This document shows positions 50,947 through 62,757 of a DNA stretch of 64,000 nucleotides, piece after piece (the stretch's first letter is position 1; each line of letters opens with the position of its first letter). The position numbers and the translations under genes are program-made. The notes under the pieces are model-generated. The model did no database searches. It was not told where the DNA came from and was given only the letters and a program-made list of their open reading frames with translations. This DNA comes from Cerrena zonata (lineage: Eukaryota; Basidiomycota; Agaricomycetes; Polyporales; Cerrenaceae): the NCBI GenBank assembly GCA_038087015.1, contig JASBNA010000037.1, forward strand, positions 124,001-188,000, in the 5' to 3' direction.

Positions 50947-53900
50947 TCATATGTTGTCTTCCAATTCCTGCATTGCCTCGTTAAGCCACTCCTCTTCAGG
51001 CTCTCGTCCCGTCTCGAGCAGATGTAAATTAGTATACCCACGTGCAAATTCAATAAACAGACGTACACGATCAAATGAATGAATGACCCAGATATCCGTT
51101 GGAGTGGATACCTTCAGTGTTACCGGTATCAAAGCTACCGGTGCACATAATTGACTTGTTTTAATAACTTCCATGTCAAGGTATCGATCACGATACGCTG
51201 TATATATACCAAGATCTCCTGCACTAAAATCCAATGAGTGTAAGATAAATAAATAAAAAAAGGGAAAGTCGGAAGCATACTAGAGTGAGAATGGCAGAGT
51301 AGGAATGTCCTCGGAGCAATCCATGCGCTGTATAATGGTGCACATTGATGGAGATTGGTCAGATAAAACAAGTTCGAAGTGATACAAAATTTTGCATGGC
51401 ATCCAATTGCCTCCATCTTCGAAGCATGCATGGCGATCCTTCGTGGTGCGCTTATCGAGGTTAGATCCATATCGTATACCTCCCAAGTACACGAATGGGG
51501 TAGCCTTCACGGATCGATTTGCTAAAAATGGGCGTGAATCGGGCTCAAGGGAAAAATCATCTACTAGTTTCACTTGAGGAAACTGTTCCTGCGCGAAACG
51601 AAGCATTAGTGTGTAAACTCCGACCTCTGGAAGAGTTCGCAAGTTGAAGAATGTGGCCTTTGCATGCGACTTGGCCTTGAATATAGTATCCGCTTTGTGA
51701 CAACAAGGGAAAATCTGTCAGCAACTTGAATTAATGAATAAATAATTCAATACATACAATCTCCGAAACCTGCTAACTGTGTACGAATGGTGCCACGGTT
51801 CATCCCCTTCTCCCTCAAGATTCGGTTCAGAAGTTCCTTCTCTTTAGGGTGTGCATCCTCGGGCAGGTTGCTCACCTGTAAAAATCAACAAAATCAATAA
51901 AATATCATTTTTGCCGCCACAGAACGAGAGACGAACTAGCTCATAGAAACGATGACGAAGAACCCAGTTTCTGAGCAGGGTTAATTCCATAACACCACCG
52001 TCACGTCCGTTTACGTTCACCTTCTCTAATTCTCCGTTAGTACGTTCGAAAGCAAACAACCACCAGACATAGACAGGTCCGAATCGACGAAAAATATCGA
52101 TGTAGTGCATTGCCATATGGTGGTTGATTGTGAGGTGAGCCCCAATCTTTAGAAGTAGCTGACAATACAACTGAAGTGCCTCAACTCCACGTTTGATGTC
52201 AGCCAAACAGAGCGATTTACAAGCAAGGGTTCGTTCGGCAATAGAGAGGTAGAGTGCTGCCTGATAGATAACCGGAAGGCTGCGATTGAATGTTGGTTTA
52301 TTCTTAGCTGCCTTGGGAACGGGGGAAGGCTCCGAGGCAATCTTATCGTCCTCGTCTCTCCAACAAAGCCAGAGAATGGTCGGTTGGATGTTAATCCATC
52401 GGCGCCATTGATCTGCTTTCTGGAGGGAGTGGTTCTCTCCGAGCTGATAGGTTACCTGAGATATTTAATCATTAAATATACACAAAGACGTACATTTGTT
52501 GGCAGCCGTCCAATTGATGAAGGCCATATAACCGCGTTGATGTTTTGTTGGAAAGTATCCCATTGGGGCTTCGAGAATAAGTAGCCTCCGACAATGAGCT
52601 GTGAGAACTCATTGTCGCCAAGCCCACTATACACGTTGTGCATCCAATCGAGGCTGTTTGTCTTGACAGGAAGATAGCCAGGGATTTGATTGAGGACCGA
52701 AAAGCGAACTCCAGTCTCGTCAAGTATACGTTTGCGTGCAGCAGCGTTCTTGGCTCGACGAGATCGTTCAGCATGAGACAATAGTACGAAGTCCTGTCGA
52801 ATGACAAAGTCTTGGTTTATCGTCAATATCAGGCTAAAGTATACTGGAAAGGTAAACGGGTGTACCTTCTATGTCATAACCTTTAGGTTTATTGATCTCT
52901 TCATGTGTGACATAACAAATATTGCACGGATGGTTCTTGGATGCATGTCCGGCAGCCTGAATCACCTTTCTCATGGCTTGTATGTCACTGGAATGTATCT
53001 CGATGCCAGCATTGACGACCTCACGGGCAATGTTGGGGAAGCGAAGGATTCGCATGGGAACACCTAAGTGCCACCGTCATTAATGAGCAAGCTAGCAGAA
53101 GGTAAAGGGACGGCAAGCTCACCGGTATATAATTCTTGCATCTCGGCGGTCATGGGTGCGAGAACATGATTCAATTGTTCTAAACTGGGCTCTTTTGGTC
53201 CCGGGATCGTTGTCACTAGAATGACATTCTGTGGGAGGAATTTTACAGAACGTCGGAGGTTATTTATCACAAGATAAACACCTCCTGCCGAGTGGGGACG
53301 TCCCTTTGTAATTCCAAACCTATGGCAAGGGTTAATATGAATTAATGGAAGCTTATTAAACTCACCAATCAATGTTCAATGTGAGGCTGAGTCCCATTCC
53401 AGCCTCACGAAGATATTTTGAGGTACCCGGAACAATTTCGACATCGCAAACACTCCCATCTTCAGAAATAATTCGCTTTAGACCCAGTCTGATAGACCCG
53501 CAAGATTTAGCATCAAAGAAGTCATTCATTTGGTGGTAGAGCTCTTCTTCTTCGTTCTCAAAGTCAGGAGGGCCAGTTAGAGGCATTAGGTTATCAACAA
53601 AGTCCCGTCGAAGGCACATCCGCTTGAGGGATTTGATTATGGATGCATATGGGTGAATCTTTGCTGGTTTCCGCTGTGTGCGACCGGAGGCAGAGGTATG
53701 TTCCTCGTAGAAAATACCTTTACATTTCGCTTCCAGGCAGTTTGGTGATTGCATATTAGAGATTTCGTCTGGAGTGTAGTGTTTGTAGCATAGCGAGCAT
53801 ATGGGACGTTGGTCGATGTATTCATCAACGTTGAGACCCAGACGTCGCTTGGCGGTCTGGATAGTGCGAGCCGGTTTAGGAAGAATGGGGAGCTCAAAGT

Positions 53901-54582
53901 CACAAACAGATATCAGATCTAGATCGTCGTTTAATCTTTCATTGGAAGCCTCAACAGTGACACCTTGAAATATGTTGCCGAGTACTGCACGAAGATAGGC
54001 GAGACGGACAGGTACAGGCTCTAAGAATGCACATGGAGGCTTGTCGAAATCACCGTCATCAGGATCGGTGTCGTCCTCACCAGCAGGATTCCCAGGCGGC
54101 ATAGAATTCGAAGGTTCATGAGGGACAGCGGCAGGGTCAGGCGGCATCTCAAGCGGATGGTCAGGGAAGGGCGAGTGAGAGTGCATGGGTTCCAAGTTCT
54201 CAGGGGAGGGTTCTGGCGAAGACGAACGAGACGGAGGGAAGTCTACGTTCATAGGTTCTGGGCTAGGAATGTCAAGCATGGGTTCCTGATATGTAGAAGC
54301 CGTATTTTGCAAATTTAAAGTTGGTTTAAGATGAGGCAGCTGGACGGATGGCATCACGGGTGAGGGCATCCTGTTAGCAGCCCTGATAGCATTCTCCCGA
54401 TCTCTTTTGGCATGACGCCAATGGAGAGAGGGCGAGATAAAGTCGTGCGCAAAGTGTGTCCGAGAACACACTGCACGACATGCACATCGCAGGAGGGAAC
54501 CTTTCTAAGTCGAGAAATAAATATCAGTGTATCAATCCACTACTAAGAAAGCTAAAAAAAGTTAGCTCACCGCTCTAGGCAT
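50947..54582 (-). CDS. Tnp2-type transposase of the CACTA element
   Basis: Multi-exon gene. A 12-nt first exon (54571-54582) and exons 53366-54504 and 53123-53319 are well defined; further exons run to about 50947, with coding blocks near 52830-53060, 52500-52810, 51900-52440, 51280-51700 and 50947-51220. The N-terminus has closely spaced Cys and His (LRCACRAVCSRTHFAHDF), suggesting a zinc finger. Tnp2 hallmarks follow: LTLNIDWFGI made by a splice, VILVTTIPGPKEPSLEQLNH, HPCNICY, LDWMHNVYSGLG, and HHMAMHYIDIFRRFGPVYVW followed by FERTNGELEKVN. These contain the acidic residues expected for the DDE centre. It should cut and join the element ends in the nucleus. I saw no in-frame stop in the exons traced, but the 3' exon borders were not all resolved. 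Confidence 0.87.
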
Positions 54583-54850
54583 TAGAATTGAGTGAGCGGG
54601 TTATTGGTTAATGAGGTAGAGAGTCAAGAGTTCGTCGGGCGCTTGACATATTCACTGCAGAGGTGTTTTGACAAATTTTGAAGAGTTTTTTGTCGACAAG
54701 GATTGCACTATCGGTTGTTTCAGGGGAATTTAAACATATGTGTTCATTTGTACTCTGGTTGTATGCTACTGATTTACACGGAAAACAAATACAGACGAGG
54801 CAGCATTTTTAATACAATCGAAGTGCTCCGTGGACTGCGTATTTCGGGTT

Positions 54851-55722
54851 TTAGTCGTCTGTGTCTGTATCGTTGTCTTCGTCTGGTTGTTTGATGGGCG
54901 AGAGTAGGCGCTGTTGGTTGGTGTTGTAAAGCTGGCCGTAGACGTCGAGCCATATGGTGGGCATTGTGAGGGGATCCGTGAAGCTAGATGATATTTTGTA
55001 TCCAGGGGGAGCCAATAACTTGTGATCCCAGTTTATCTTGCTTTTTTTGGTTGGCAGGGGATCGTCGTCACTGAGATCAAGAGTTGATTTTGAAGACGAA
55101 GGTTTAGGTTTGGCGGAAGATCGTCGTTTTCGTTTGGCAGATTGTGTCAAACGTTTGGAAACTGGGGGCCATGGCGTATCGTACCAGGGAGTCACGGTAG
55201 GATCGTACATCTCTGCACGCAACCAGCCGGTATTGCTGAGTTCCTTGTCGGTAGGAACACTTTAAAATATAATAAAAATTAAATAAGCAATTATAATGAA
55301 ATGATTACTAACGGATCGTTAGCCATGCTACGCTGCAATGAAGCATAGGATTTTCGAGCCTGGATCTCGTAGTCATCCTGTGCATCACATACTCCGATGA
55401 GGGCACCGTCGACCAAAGTAAGAGCTTGGTTGATTTTGTTGCGGTGCTGGGTCAGGTTCCCTCGCACCATGTTACTAGAGACCGCTTTGGCAAGTTGAAG
55501 ACTGGACAAAGAAATCTTGAGCGCATTCTCGAGAATGTCACGACGATGGTTTTGGAAGACATATTCCTTGGAGGCAGGATAGGTAGCAACAGTGTCGGGT
55601 GAGAGTTTTAGAAGGTTGATTAGCTTGTTGGATGTTTCCAGAGCATTGCGTAAGGCAGTGAGAGCTTCAGAGCAGCCAGAAATGCCTTTGACATCGCTGA
55701 GGAAACAAAGTGGATCCAGCAT
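54851..55722 (-). CDS. CACTA accessory protein 2 (function unknown)
   Basis: Exons 55313-55722 and 54851-55259 (intron 53 nt) join in phase to 272 aa. The first exon is helical (EALTALRNALETSNKLINLL, DILENALKISLSSLQLAKAV). The second has a basic patch (KRKRRSSAKPKPSSSK), likely nuclear, and ends very acidic (DEDNDTDTDD). I know no domain match. ATG 55722 is the first in-frame start; the frame stays open about 34 codons upstream without another ATG, so a 5' exon may be missing. Same strand as the transposase, 269 bp upstream of its start; 54583-54850 holds no gene. Confidence 0.65.
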
Positions 55723-55956
55723 CCCGACGATACCTCGTTTGAGCAGAGACGCGAGTGAGGACTTAGAGAAGTAATAAGTTTTGCGCGCAACAACGAGTGA
55801 TGCTGAGTCTCAAACGCGAGGGCAAACAGAACATAATATGCGATGCTTCGTATATCATGTACATATCATCTACGGATTACAGGAGAATGACCGATCGTCC
55901 GACATATAGCTGTCACACGGATGTCATCTGACCATCATAACGCTGTGACGGCGTGA

Positions 55957-55991
55957 TGACGAACTTCCATAACTTTGCATTTCATGCGGTG
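55957..55991 (-). repeat. Right TIR of the CACTA element
   Basis: Exact inverted copy of the left TIR, followed by AAC. The adjoining 55723-55956 holds no gene. Confidence 0.95.
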
Positions 55992-56523
55992 AACGTGTCT
56001 CCGCGCCGTAGTGGATCATCGATCATTCGTACCTTCAATCTTCAAGTTCTACCCGAAATTACTAGAGTCTGAAACTTGAATATCGTTCGATGAATGTACC
56101 AAATTGGTGAGCTCGGTATGATGCTAGTGTCGATATTCCATCTTTTATCGGACCATTTGGAACTAGCCGGGAATTGCAGTGAAGCTTGATACATTGTTCA
56201 ACATGCACTCGAGTGACGAGATTTTCGCTGACTCAACGGATTTGTCTCAGCGAAATAGCGAGCTGATACGCGGGAGAATTGGAGTTGGCTTCGAAATGAA
56301 ATGATCGTAACGTGGGTAGAGAGGCCACATGAACATTACCCGACGACTCTTTCTGACACGGCTCGCTCCCAAGTCGCTCCCAAGCATACCTTCTTGTGCT
56401 TTCTCATATTCCAATCCTGCTGACGTTGGCCCGGAAGCGATCCACCGAGGAGTTTGCAAGTCTTCTAATAGTTTTGTATTAAAGCTCTGCTCCTCGAGTG
56501 AGTGAACGCATCGACCCCACGAC
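55992..56523. other. Intergenic region, P450 promoter side
   Basis: 532 bp between the CACTA element and the P450 start. No repeat or RNA gene seen; an antisense ORF at 56247-56543 looks like chance. Confidence 0.5.
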
Positions 56524-58530
56524 ATGGAATCCACTACACTCACCTATGGCTTGGTGACACTCGCGACAGCTGTCTTCGTGTTTAGGTGGCTATTCCCTCC
56601 TAAATCCAGCGTATGTGCTTCATTTATTCTCTAATCCAGTCTAATCAACCTTAATATGGATTCATCAGTTACCGAATATCCCATCTCTGACTCCAACAAC
56701 GCCTGTTCTGTCCTTCTTGGGGTCGATCAGGAATCTTCTGAATAACCGAGACCTAATCTTAGAAGGTTACCAGAAGGTATAGCGCATATTCGTTGTTCCA
56801 AGGTAGAGTATGGTACTGACGTACTATTACCGCATAGTATAAGGGTCAGGCGTTCAAGATCCCAGAGCTTTTCCGTTGGCATGTCATCGTGACTGGTCCC
56901 AAACTCATCGAAGAGCTGCGTAAAGCTCCGGATGAGAAACTCAGCTTTGATGCGGCTGTCATCGAGGTTCGTTTCTTTGACATTGAGTCGAAGTGAATTG
57001 CTGAAACTTTCTTCCAGCAAATGTCTATGGATTGGACATTCGGCTCAGAGGTCATGCGCAACCCATGGCACATCCCACTCATTCGTTCTAATTTAACTAG
57101 GAACCTCGGTGTCCTATTCCCTGATATCAGGGAAGAATTAATCATGGCTTTCAACGACTCCATTCCACCTACCGATGAATGGACCGCAGTACCTCTCATT
57201 CAAGCTTTGAGAACTATCGTCTCTCGTACCAGTAACAGGATTTTCGTTGGAGCACCTGTTTGTGAGTGCTAGTGTATATATTATCTTGTCGTCCCCTTAG
57301 CTAAAGCTGCTCGCTTTAGGCCGAAACCCCGATTGGGTTCAACTCAACATCGATTTTACAGTTCAAGTCGCGACTGCAGCTATAATTCTGAACGTAATTC
57401 CCAAGTTCCTCCATCCGTGAGTCTTGTAAACGTTGTTTGAACCTTTATAACTTACATTCTATTCTTTACAGTATCGCAGGACGTTTCCTCACGGTTGTCA
57501 AGAAGAGTGTCGACCGTGGCGTAAGGCACCTCGAACCTGTCATCAAGGAACGATACAGAATGATGGAACAACTGGGACCAGAATACGAAGGAAAACCTGT
57601 CAGTCTTATCTTTCATGCATCCGAAAATAGTAACAGACTTCCCATTTACAGAATGACTTCCTCTCCTGGCTGATGGATGTCGCCGATGAAGGCAAAAAGG
57701 GTGACGTTCGGGAACTCGTCTTGAGAGTTTTAGCTACCAACTTCGGCGCCATTCATACTTCCTCCAACGTAAGTTGCGCTCCGCGAACGCTTCAAGTGTC
57801 GTCTCTGACTCTTAAATCGTATATCAGAGCTTCACCAACGCCCTGTTCCGTCTTGCTGCTAACCCCGAATGGATTGGACCAATGCGGGAAGAAGTCGAGC
57901 GTGTAGTCCAAGAGGAGGGTTGGAACAAGAATGCTCTTCAGAAAATGCTCAAGCTCGATAGTTTCTTGAAGGAGTCCCAACGGTTTGATGGTTTAGGAAG
58001 TCGTAAGTCTCTGTTTCGCGATTGGACAATTGATCTGTCTGATTTCTCGTTAAATTCCAGTCTCCATGACCCGTCTCACACTCCAGGACTTCACCTTCTC
58101 CGATGGTACCTTCGTTCCCAAAGGCGAGCTCATCTCTGCCGCCATGCATCCCATGCATCACGACTCGGACGTCTATACCGACCCGGATATCTTCAACCCC
58201 TGGCGATTCGCTGACCTGAGAAGCAACGAAGGTGAAGAATTGAAGCACCAACTTGTTTCCACCAACTCGGAATATATTACCTTTGGTCATGGACGACATG
58301 CATGGTGCGTATCCCTAACTATCATCATTACTTTGCGCTTTGCTTACATCATGGAATGAAGCCCTGGACGCTTCTTCGCAGCTAATGAGCTGAAGGGGAT
58401 GTTGGCTCATGTTGTCACCACGTACGACCTGAAGCTGGAGAAGGAGGGTATAGTCCCCGAACCCACTTGGATCGCCAATGCTTTATTGCCCAACCAAGGC
58501 AATGTCTTATTCCGCAAGAGGAGAGTTTGA
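56524..58530 (+). CDS. Cytochrome P450 monooxygenase
   Basis: Ten exons: 56524-56610, 56669-56776, 56838-56966, 57018-57261, 57320-57416, 57472-57598, 57652-57768, 57828-58002, 58061-58304, 58362-58530; 1,497 nt, 498 aa, the usual length. An N-terminal membrane anchor (YGLVTLATAVFVFRWLF) would hold it on the endoplasmic reticulum. The I-helix reads NFGAIHTSSN, where AIHTSS replaces the common AGxDT; I associate this with the group around fungal ent-kaurene-oxidase-like P450s. ExxR is ESQR (352-355) in KESQR. The PERF-like part is FNPWRF, and the haem loop FGHGRHACPGRFFA puts the haem-ligand Cys at 443, made by the last splice. The substrate is unknown, with a lipid or terpenoid possible. No cluster of other biosynthetic genes lies next to it. 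Confidence 0.92.
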
Positions 58531-58930
58531 GTGCTATCACTTGGTTTGGTTATTTAAGCAAATCGGGGTTCAAGAATCATCACGTACGTAGCACGTATCC
58601 CGATGGACTTTTCAATACATACATAACATGACGTTATGGTATGGGTATCATCCTTGCTGAAAGAGTAATGAATTATCGACGAAGGTAATAAATGGTGGGA
58701 TCTATGTTCTATGGCATTAGAACTAGTGCATCACGACTCGACCCCCCAATCCAGATTTTCTCTAAAGATACATCCGTTTATTTAAGGAAAACGTGGATTA
58801 GAGTTATCAAGTATCTACTCGTGATCCTAATACTGCGCCGAGACCACGCCTAACACGCATGTGCAATTCTCGATGATCTAGTTCGTTGCGACTCCAACTA
58901 CCCCTCCAACGCATCCTCTCCGCTGACACC
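58531..58930. other. Intergenic region
   Basis: 400 bp between two + genes; no ORF or RNA gene of interest. Confidence 0.5.
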
Positions 58931-60859
58931 ATGTCAAAATCTCGGCTAAAACGTGCTGCCGCAAGAACATCGTCAAACGATGCACAACCTAGAGATCAGT
59001 ACTAACATAACATTCCTCGGTTCATTTTAAGACGTTATGCAACCGGACCACAAATGTGAGCATTCCTTGATTCAACAATATGCACTGAATTAAAAATAGT
59101 AATGAGGTCGAGGAAGGAACGTTCGGAGCAGTATCGACTAAATGGGGTCGACCCGCAAACAGTCTTGTACTACGACGTTGCGAAGCAAACCTTAGACACA
59201 CGTCCCATCAGTACTGTGTATGGAACGAAGAACATATACAGGGACGTACGCAACCCAAATGACATGGATGAACTGGAGAAGAAACTGTCAAAGTTGGAAA
59301 ATTATGCAGCAGCCGTTATCCAACAAGTTCACGATTGTACCGGAGAAACAGTCACGTTACGTCGAAAGCAAGTCTGTCAGCTACGAAAATTCATGTTTAT
59401 CATGCACTACCGCTCTCATCCGCAGACTTACTATGATCCTACTAAGATTGAGAACGAGGAGACGAACGCTTGGATCAAGGAGCTGATGAAACGAGAACAT
59501 TTCGTCACGCCTCAAGAGATCTGGCTCCACATTCTCCGCTATTACCTTAACACAGATCACTATAGTATCGTAAGCCACGGCATGCAAGCTTTCGAGAAGA
59601 TGGTAATGGCGATCATCGAGGGTAACGTTTTTCGCTACAAGATACCCCCTGATATCGAACACTACGAAGCTGTAGCGTACTATCGAGAAGCAGATGAATA
59701 CTACCTCGGATTCTGGGAGGCAGCGGAGGGAGACGAGTTTGTGCTGACTCACAATTCTTTTGGTCTTTGGGAAGGAGAACATCCTCTGTTCGGGCAAATT
59801 CACAGGATATTCCCGATGGGTCCTCGAATAGTGGCTGTTCTTCGAACCAACCAGCACAGATTTGATCGTCACAACTCCACATTTTCTTTCGTCAATGGCC
59901 ATGGACTCCTCGACATCCCATTACCTCCTCCCATCGCGCCAACATTCAATGGTGCAATGCGGACTCGGGAAGATCTAGACAAACATCGCGCATCTCCGAA
60001 AGGATTGCAGGACATCTTCTCAATGTCTATCACCAAGTTGACAGCTACCCAGACGTCGCGAGTCAACTTCATTCTACTTTGTAACGTTCAAGAAGCGGGA
60101 GCAGTAACATTTCTTTCCCGTCCTATCATGCTTAAGACGCTGAAGAGCTTCGCCGCCGATTGTACTCAGAAACCTTTCTTCCTCAACAATGCCAAGAAAT
60201 TCACCCCTCTGGTCGAAATATTATCATCACCCAATGAAGAAACCTCTAGCATCAACCACCCAATTGCGACCAGCTTTGATGACGATTCGCATTCGCCCTC
60301 TAGTACAATCCAACGCGAACATGAAAACCCCGTAGAAGGGAATACGATCGACGAGCGTTCTGCCTTCGATCACCGCCTTGTCGGATTGTTTAAGAGTGGA
60401 AAGTCACAAACCGACCCCTCCACCGTAGGCGAACACCAACGCTCTGAAACTGTGTTCGCGGGGGGATCGAAATCTTCCAAAAAAGTCATACCTACCCTTG
60501 ACAAAGCTCTAGATGACTTCTTTGAAACTATTTTAGTATCCGAAGATGCTACATTTCCATCGTGGTATGACCAAGCTCGTCGTCTGTGGGATTCCTACCG
60601 TACCACCTCTTCATCCGACGCACACCCGTTTGCGAGGGACTGCGACAAGATTATCAGTGCGTGTACCTCCGCGGTCGAGAGAAATGTCACACCTCCCCCT
60701 CCCTTGTTTCGGCCACGCAGTTCTGCTCGCCTCGTAACCAGTCTCGACCACAAGTCCTCCAGAAGCGTCATGAAGATAGCGTTCGTATTATTGGGGATAA
60801 TTATAACTACGTTCAGAGTAGAGACAGATGTTTTGGTACTTTTGCACACAAGTGGATGA
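58931..60859 (+). pseudogene. DUF4238-type protein with an early in-frame TAA
   Basis: Exons 58931-59055 and 59107-60859 join in phase to 626 codons, but TAA at 59003-59005 interrupts the first exon within the family's N-terminal motif (DQY-stop-HNIPRFILRRY). The family motif normally continues across that point, so the stop is probably new, possibly CAA to TAA. An internal ATG at 59102 gives a 585-aa protein lacking the motif. The rest keeps DUF4238 features: LRKFMFIMHYRSH, EFVLTHNSFGLWEG, HRIFPMGPRIVAVLR. The C-terminal ~200 residues are less conserved, and the very end is hydrophobic (MKIAFVLLGIIITTF), a possible tail anchor. The family has no known activity that I can name. Confidence 0.75.
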
Positions 60860-62394
60860 CTTTCCATAAGCCTTCTATCCTATTTTGGGCTCTAAATCCT
60901 ATTTCTACCTACATATATGGAAGTTAATCAGCGGGAGTTGTTCTAAATTTCGGGATTAGCGATGAGGCTGAGTCTCAAACTTCTATCCGGCATCATCGGC
61001 GAATGAATGCCGGGAAGCCAGAGCGTCTGAGGGCCAGTTCTCATTTCAAATTACAGGCGCCTTTCCTATCCAGGAGAGAGCCGTCTAGCATAGACGGTTA
61101 CATCTACAAAGGGGGTACCCCCTCCCTCTGTAGATTTGGCGTTCTATTTCTAAATTCCCGCTCCCAATTAGGAAGGTCACTTTCCACCTGTGTCAAATAT
61201 GTCAGGGCAACATAGTTTCAGCTCTACATGAGGCGCTTTTTATCTTAATATACCTTTTTAATGTATGAGAAATATTTCTGTAGGTTAAATGTTATGTTTA
61301 AGGGTAAAAAATCACAATCATGTAATGTTTTGGGTGGAACACTTATTGTTCAATAAGGTTGCCTTATTCCGTTGTGCCATCCCTAGGCAATGAAGAAAAA
61401 TGATAGAGACTCCACCTCTTGTTGAGAAAAATTGTGGTAGTACTTTTGCGACTTTGTCTTTTGTAACGTATATAGGCTTAGCTATCCGCCATAGGTAGCC
61501 TCACACACTTACACGCGCACGCTGAAGTTCTCACCTTGGTCAACGATGCTTGAATGAAGTAGAAAAGTGGCATATTTTACTTCATGATTATCTTTCCCGT
61601 GCCGCCCTTAGTTCCCCAAAGCCGAAAGTCGTATGTGAACTCGCAGCTTCACCTAGCATTTACCTATGCTGCCGTCGATTTCAATTTGAAGAGCGGTCGA
61701 ACGTTATCTAATCTAATCACGGTAGTGCTGTGCAACCTGCGGCTAATCGGTCCGTTCAGCGCCGGAGCTGCTCCAAATATGCCTGTAAAGTGAGCTCCAA
61801 AGCCACTGACCTCTGGCCTTCGTTATGGGCTTTCAATGAGTGTATATCAACAAAACAAAAGTATATATCTCATATCACGGTCAAAACATTGCTTAATATG
61901 CACTCTTCCCTTTACCATGGCCGAAGTTACAATATGCTGAGTCAGCATACCAACACTCCAAGTAAGGGAAATCTAGATCTAAACTCCGAATCATTGTCCG
62001 ATTTACAGCTAGAAATCTAGAACTAGAATAGAACGCTTATGGAAAGTCATCCAGTCTTAGCTGTTGAGATACGTACCAAAGTCTGGTATATAGTCCAATA
62101 CATAAGAGTAGAAATAATGAGATGCTAGCGCAGCGGGTTTACGATCTGTTACGGTCCAGACCAAGCTCGCCGTGGTTACCCCTGCGGAGGTCCTCCCCTG
62201 CTCCTCTGTCGGTGCGAAGTATATCCTGGGCCTTCGACCGATACGAGAGGTGGCTCTGACCGGACAAAGGGCGCTGATCACTGAGGACCTTATGTGGGTG
62301 GTCTGAGAGCTCGTGAACATCTCCTTTTTCCTTTTTCCTTTTAGCGGGGTCTGGAATAGGTGGGCGGAGTGTGTTGTGGTCGATTGCTTGGTAC
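60860..62394. other. Long intergenic region
   Basis: 1.5 kb without a convincing gene. It holds two adjacent hairpins (listed) and an imperfect hairpin around AATAAGGTTGCCTTATT near 61360. The right part (62100-62290) is GC-richer but I could not match it to a known RNA. Confidence 0.5.
61081..61135. repeat. Two adjacent perfect hairpins
   Basis: CCGTCTA-GCA-TAGACGG (61081-61097) is followed by ATCTACA...TGTAGAT (61102-61108 with 61129-61135) enclosing GGGGGTACCCCC. Both stems are perfect. Function unknown; perhaps the remnant of a small element or an RNA structure. Confidence 0.55.
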
Positions 62395-62466
62395 AGCAAC
62401 TTGGCGCAGAGGTAGCGCGCGGGGCCCATAACCCCGAGGTCCCTGGATCGAAACCAGGAGTTGCTA
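62395..62466 (+). tRNA. Initiator tRNA-Met (CAT)
   Basis: 72 nt, no intron. The full cloverleaf forms: 7-bp acceptor stem (AGCAACT/AGTTGCT), 4-bp D stem, 5-bp anticodon stem with loop CCCATAA, 5-bp T stem with loop ATCGAAA. Marks of a eukaryotic initiator: first pair A1-U72, three G-C pairs next to the anticodon loop, and A in place of T at the start of the T loop (ATCGAAA). Internal box A is TGGCGCAGAGG and box B lies in the T arm. A T-run at 62486-62490 can end Pol III transcription. Confidence 0.95.
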
Positions 62467-62485
62467 GCAATCTAGGACGATATGA

Positions 62486-62490
62486 TTTTT
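62486..62490 (+). terminator. Pol III terminator of the tRNA gene
   Basis: TTTTT 20 nt after the tRNA end. Confidence 0.75.
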
Positions 62491-62757
62491 CATTGAGTCC
62501 ATAAACAACAACGGTGCTATGCCAAGTCTTTTCCTGCCATGCCTCATGGATGTTGCAGCTGTGTCGAGGTTGCCAGATGTTACATAGAGAGAGCCATAGA
62601 CGAGAAGATACATTTAGGCCTCCGGACAATTTACCCACGCGACTTGATGACCGAAATCAGTGTCTGTTCGGCAGGACCGTATTGGTAACCGTACTAGCCA
62701 TCTTTGTCTTCGCCGACTCGACTTTGTTTGCGATCTCCATTATCCTCTGCATATGCC

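Larger units (their letters stand above)
48918..55991. mobile_element. CACTA-type DNA transposon (Tnp2 transposase) with three genes
   Basis: 7,074 bp, beginning CACCGCATGAAATGC and ending GCATTTCATGCGGTG. Each end has the trinucleotide AAC outside (48915-48917, 55992-55994). The outer 35 bp are perfectly inverted (48918-48952, 55957-55991), with weaker similarity further in. CAC- ends, a 3-bp target duplication and a Tnp2-type transposase are the marks of CACTA elements. It carries one + gene and two - genes. All frames look open, so it may be intact. Confidence 0.92.

Noticed and set aside
62100..62290. Possible Pol III or small RNA unit (TAGCGCAGCGGG resembles box A)
   Set aside because: The nearest box B-like sequence is too far away, and I could not match the segment to RNase P, SRP, U1 or U3 RNA.
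62057..62638. 193-aa minus-strand ORF with the phrase GFDPGTSGLWAPRAT
   Set aside because: It reads through the antisense strand of the tRNA-Met gene; such phrases are a known artefact of translating tRNA genes backwards.
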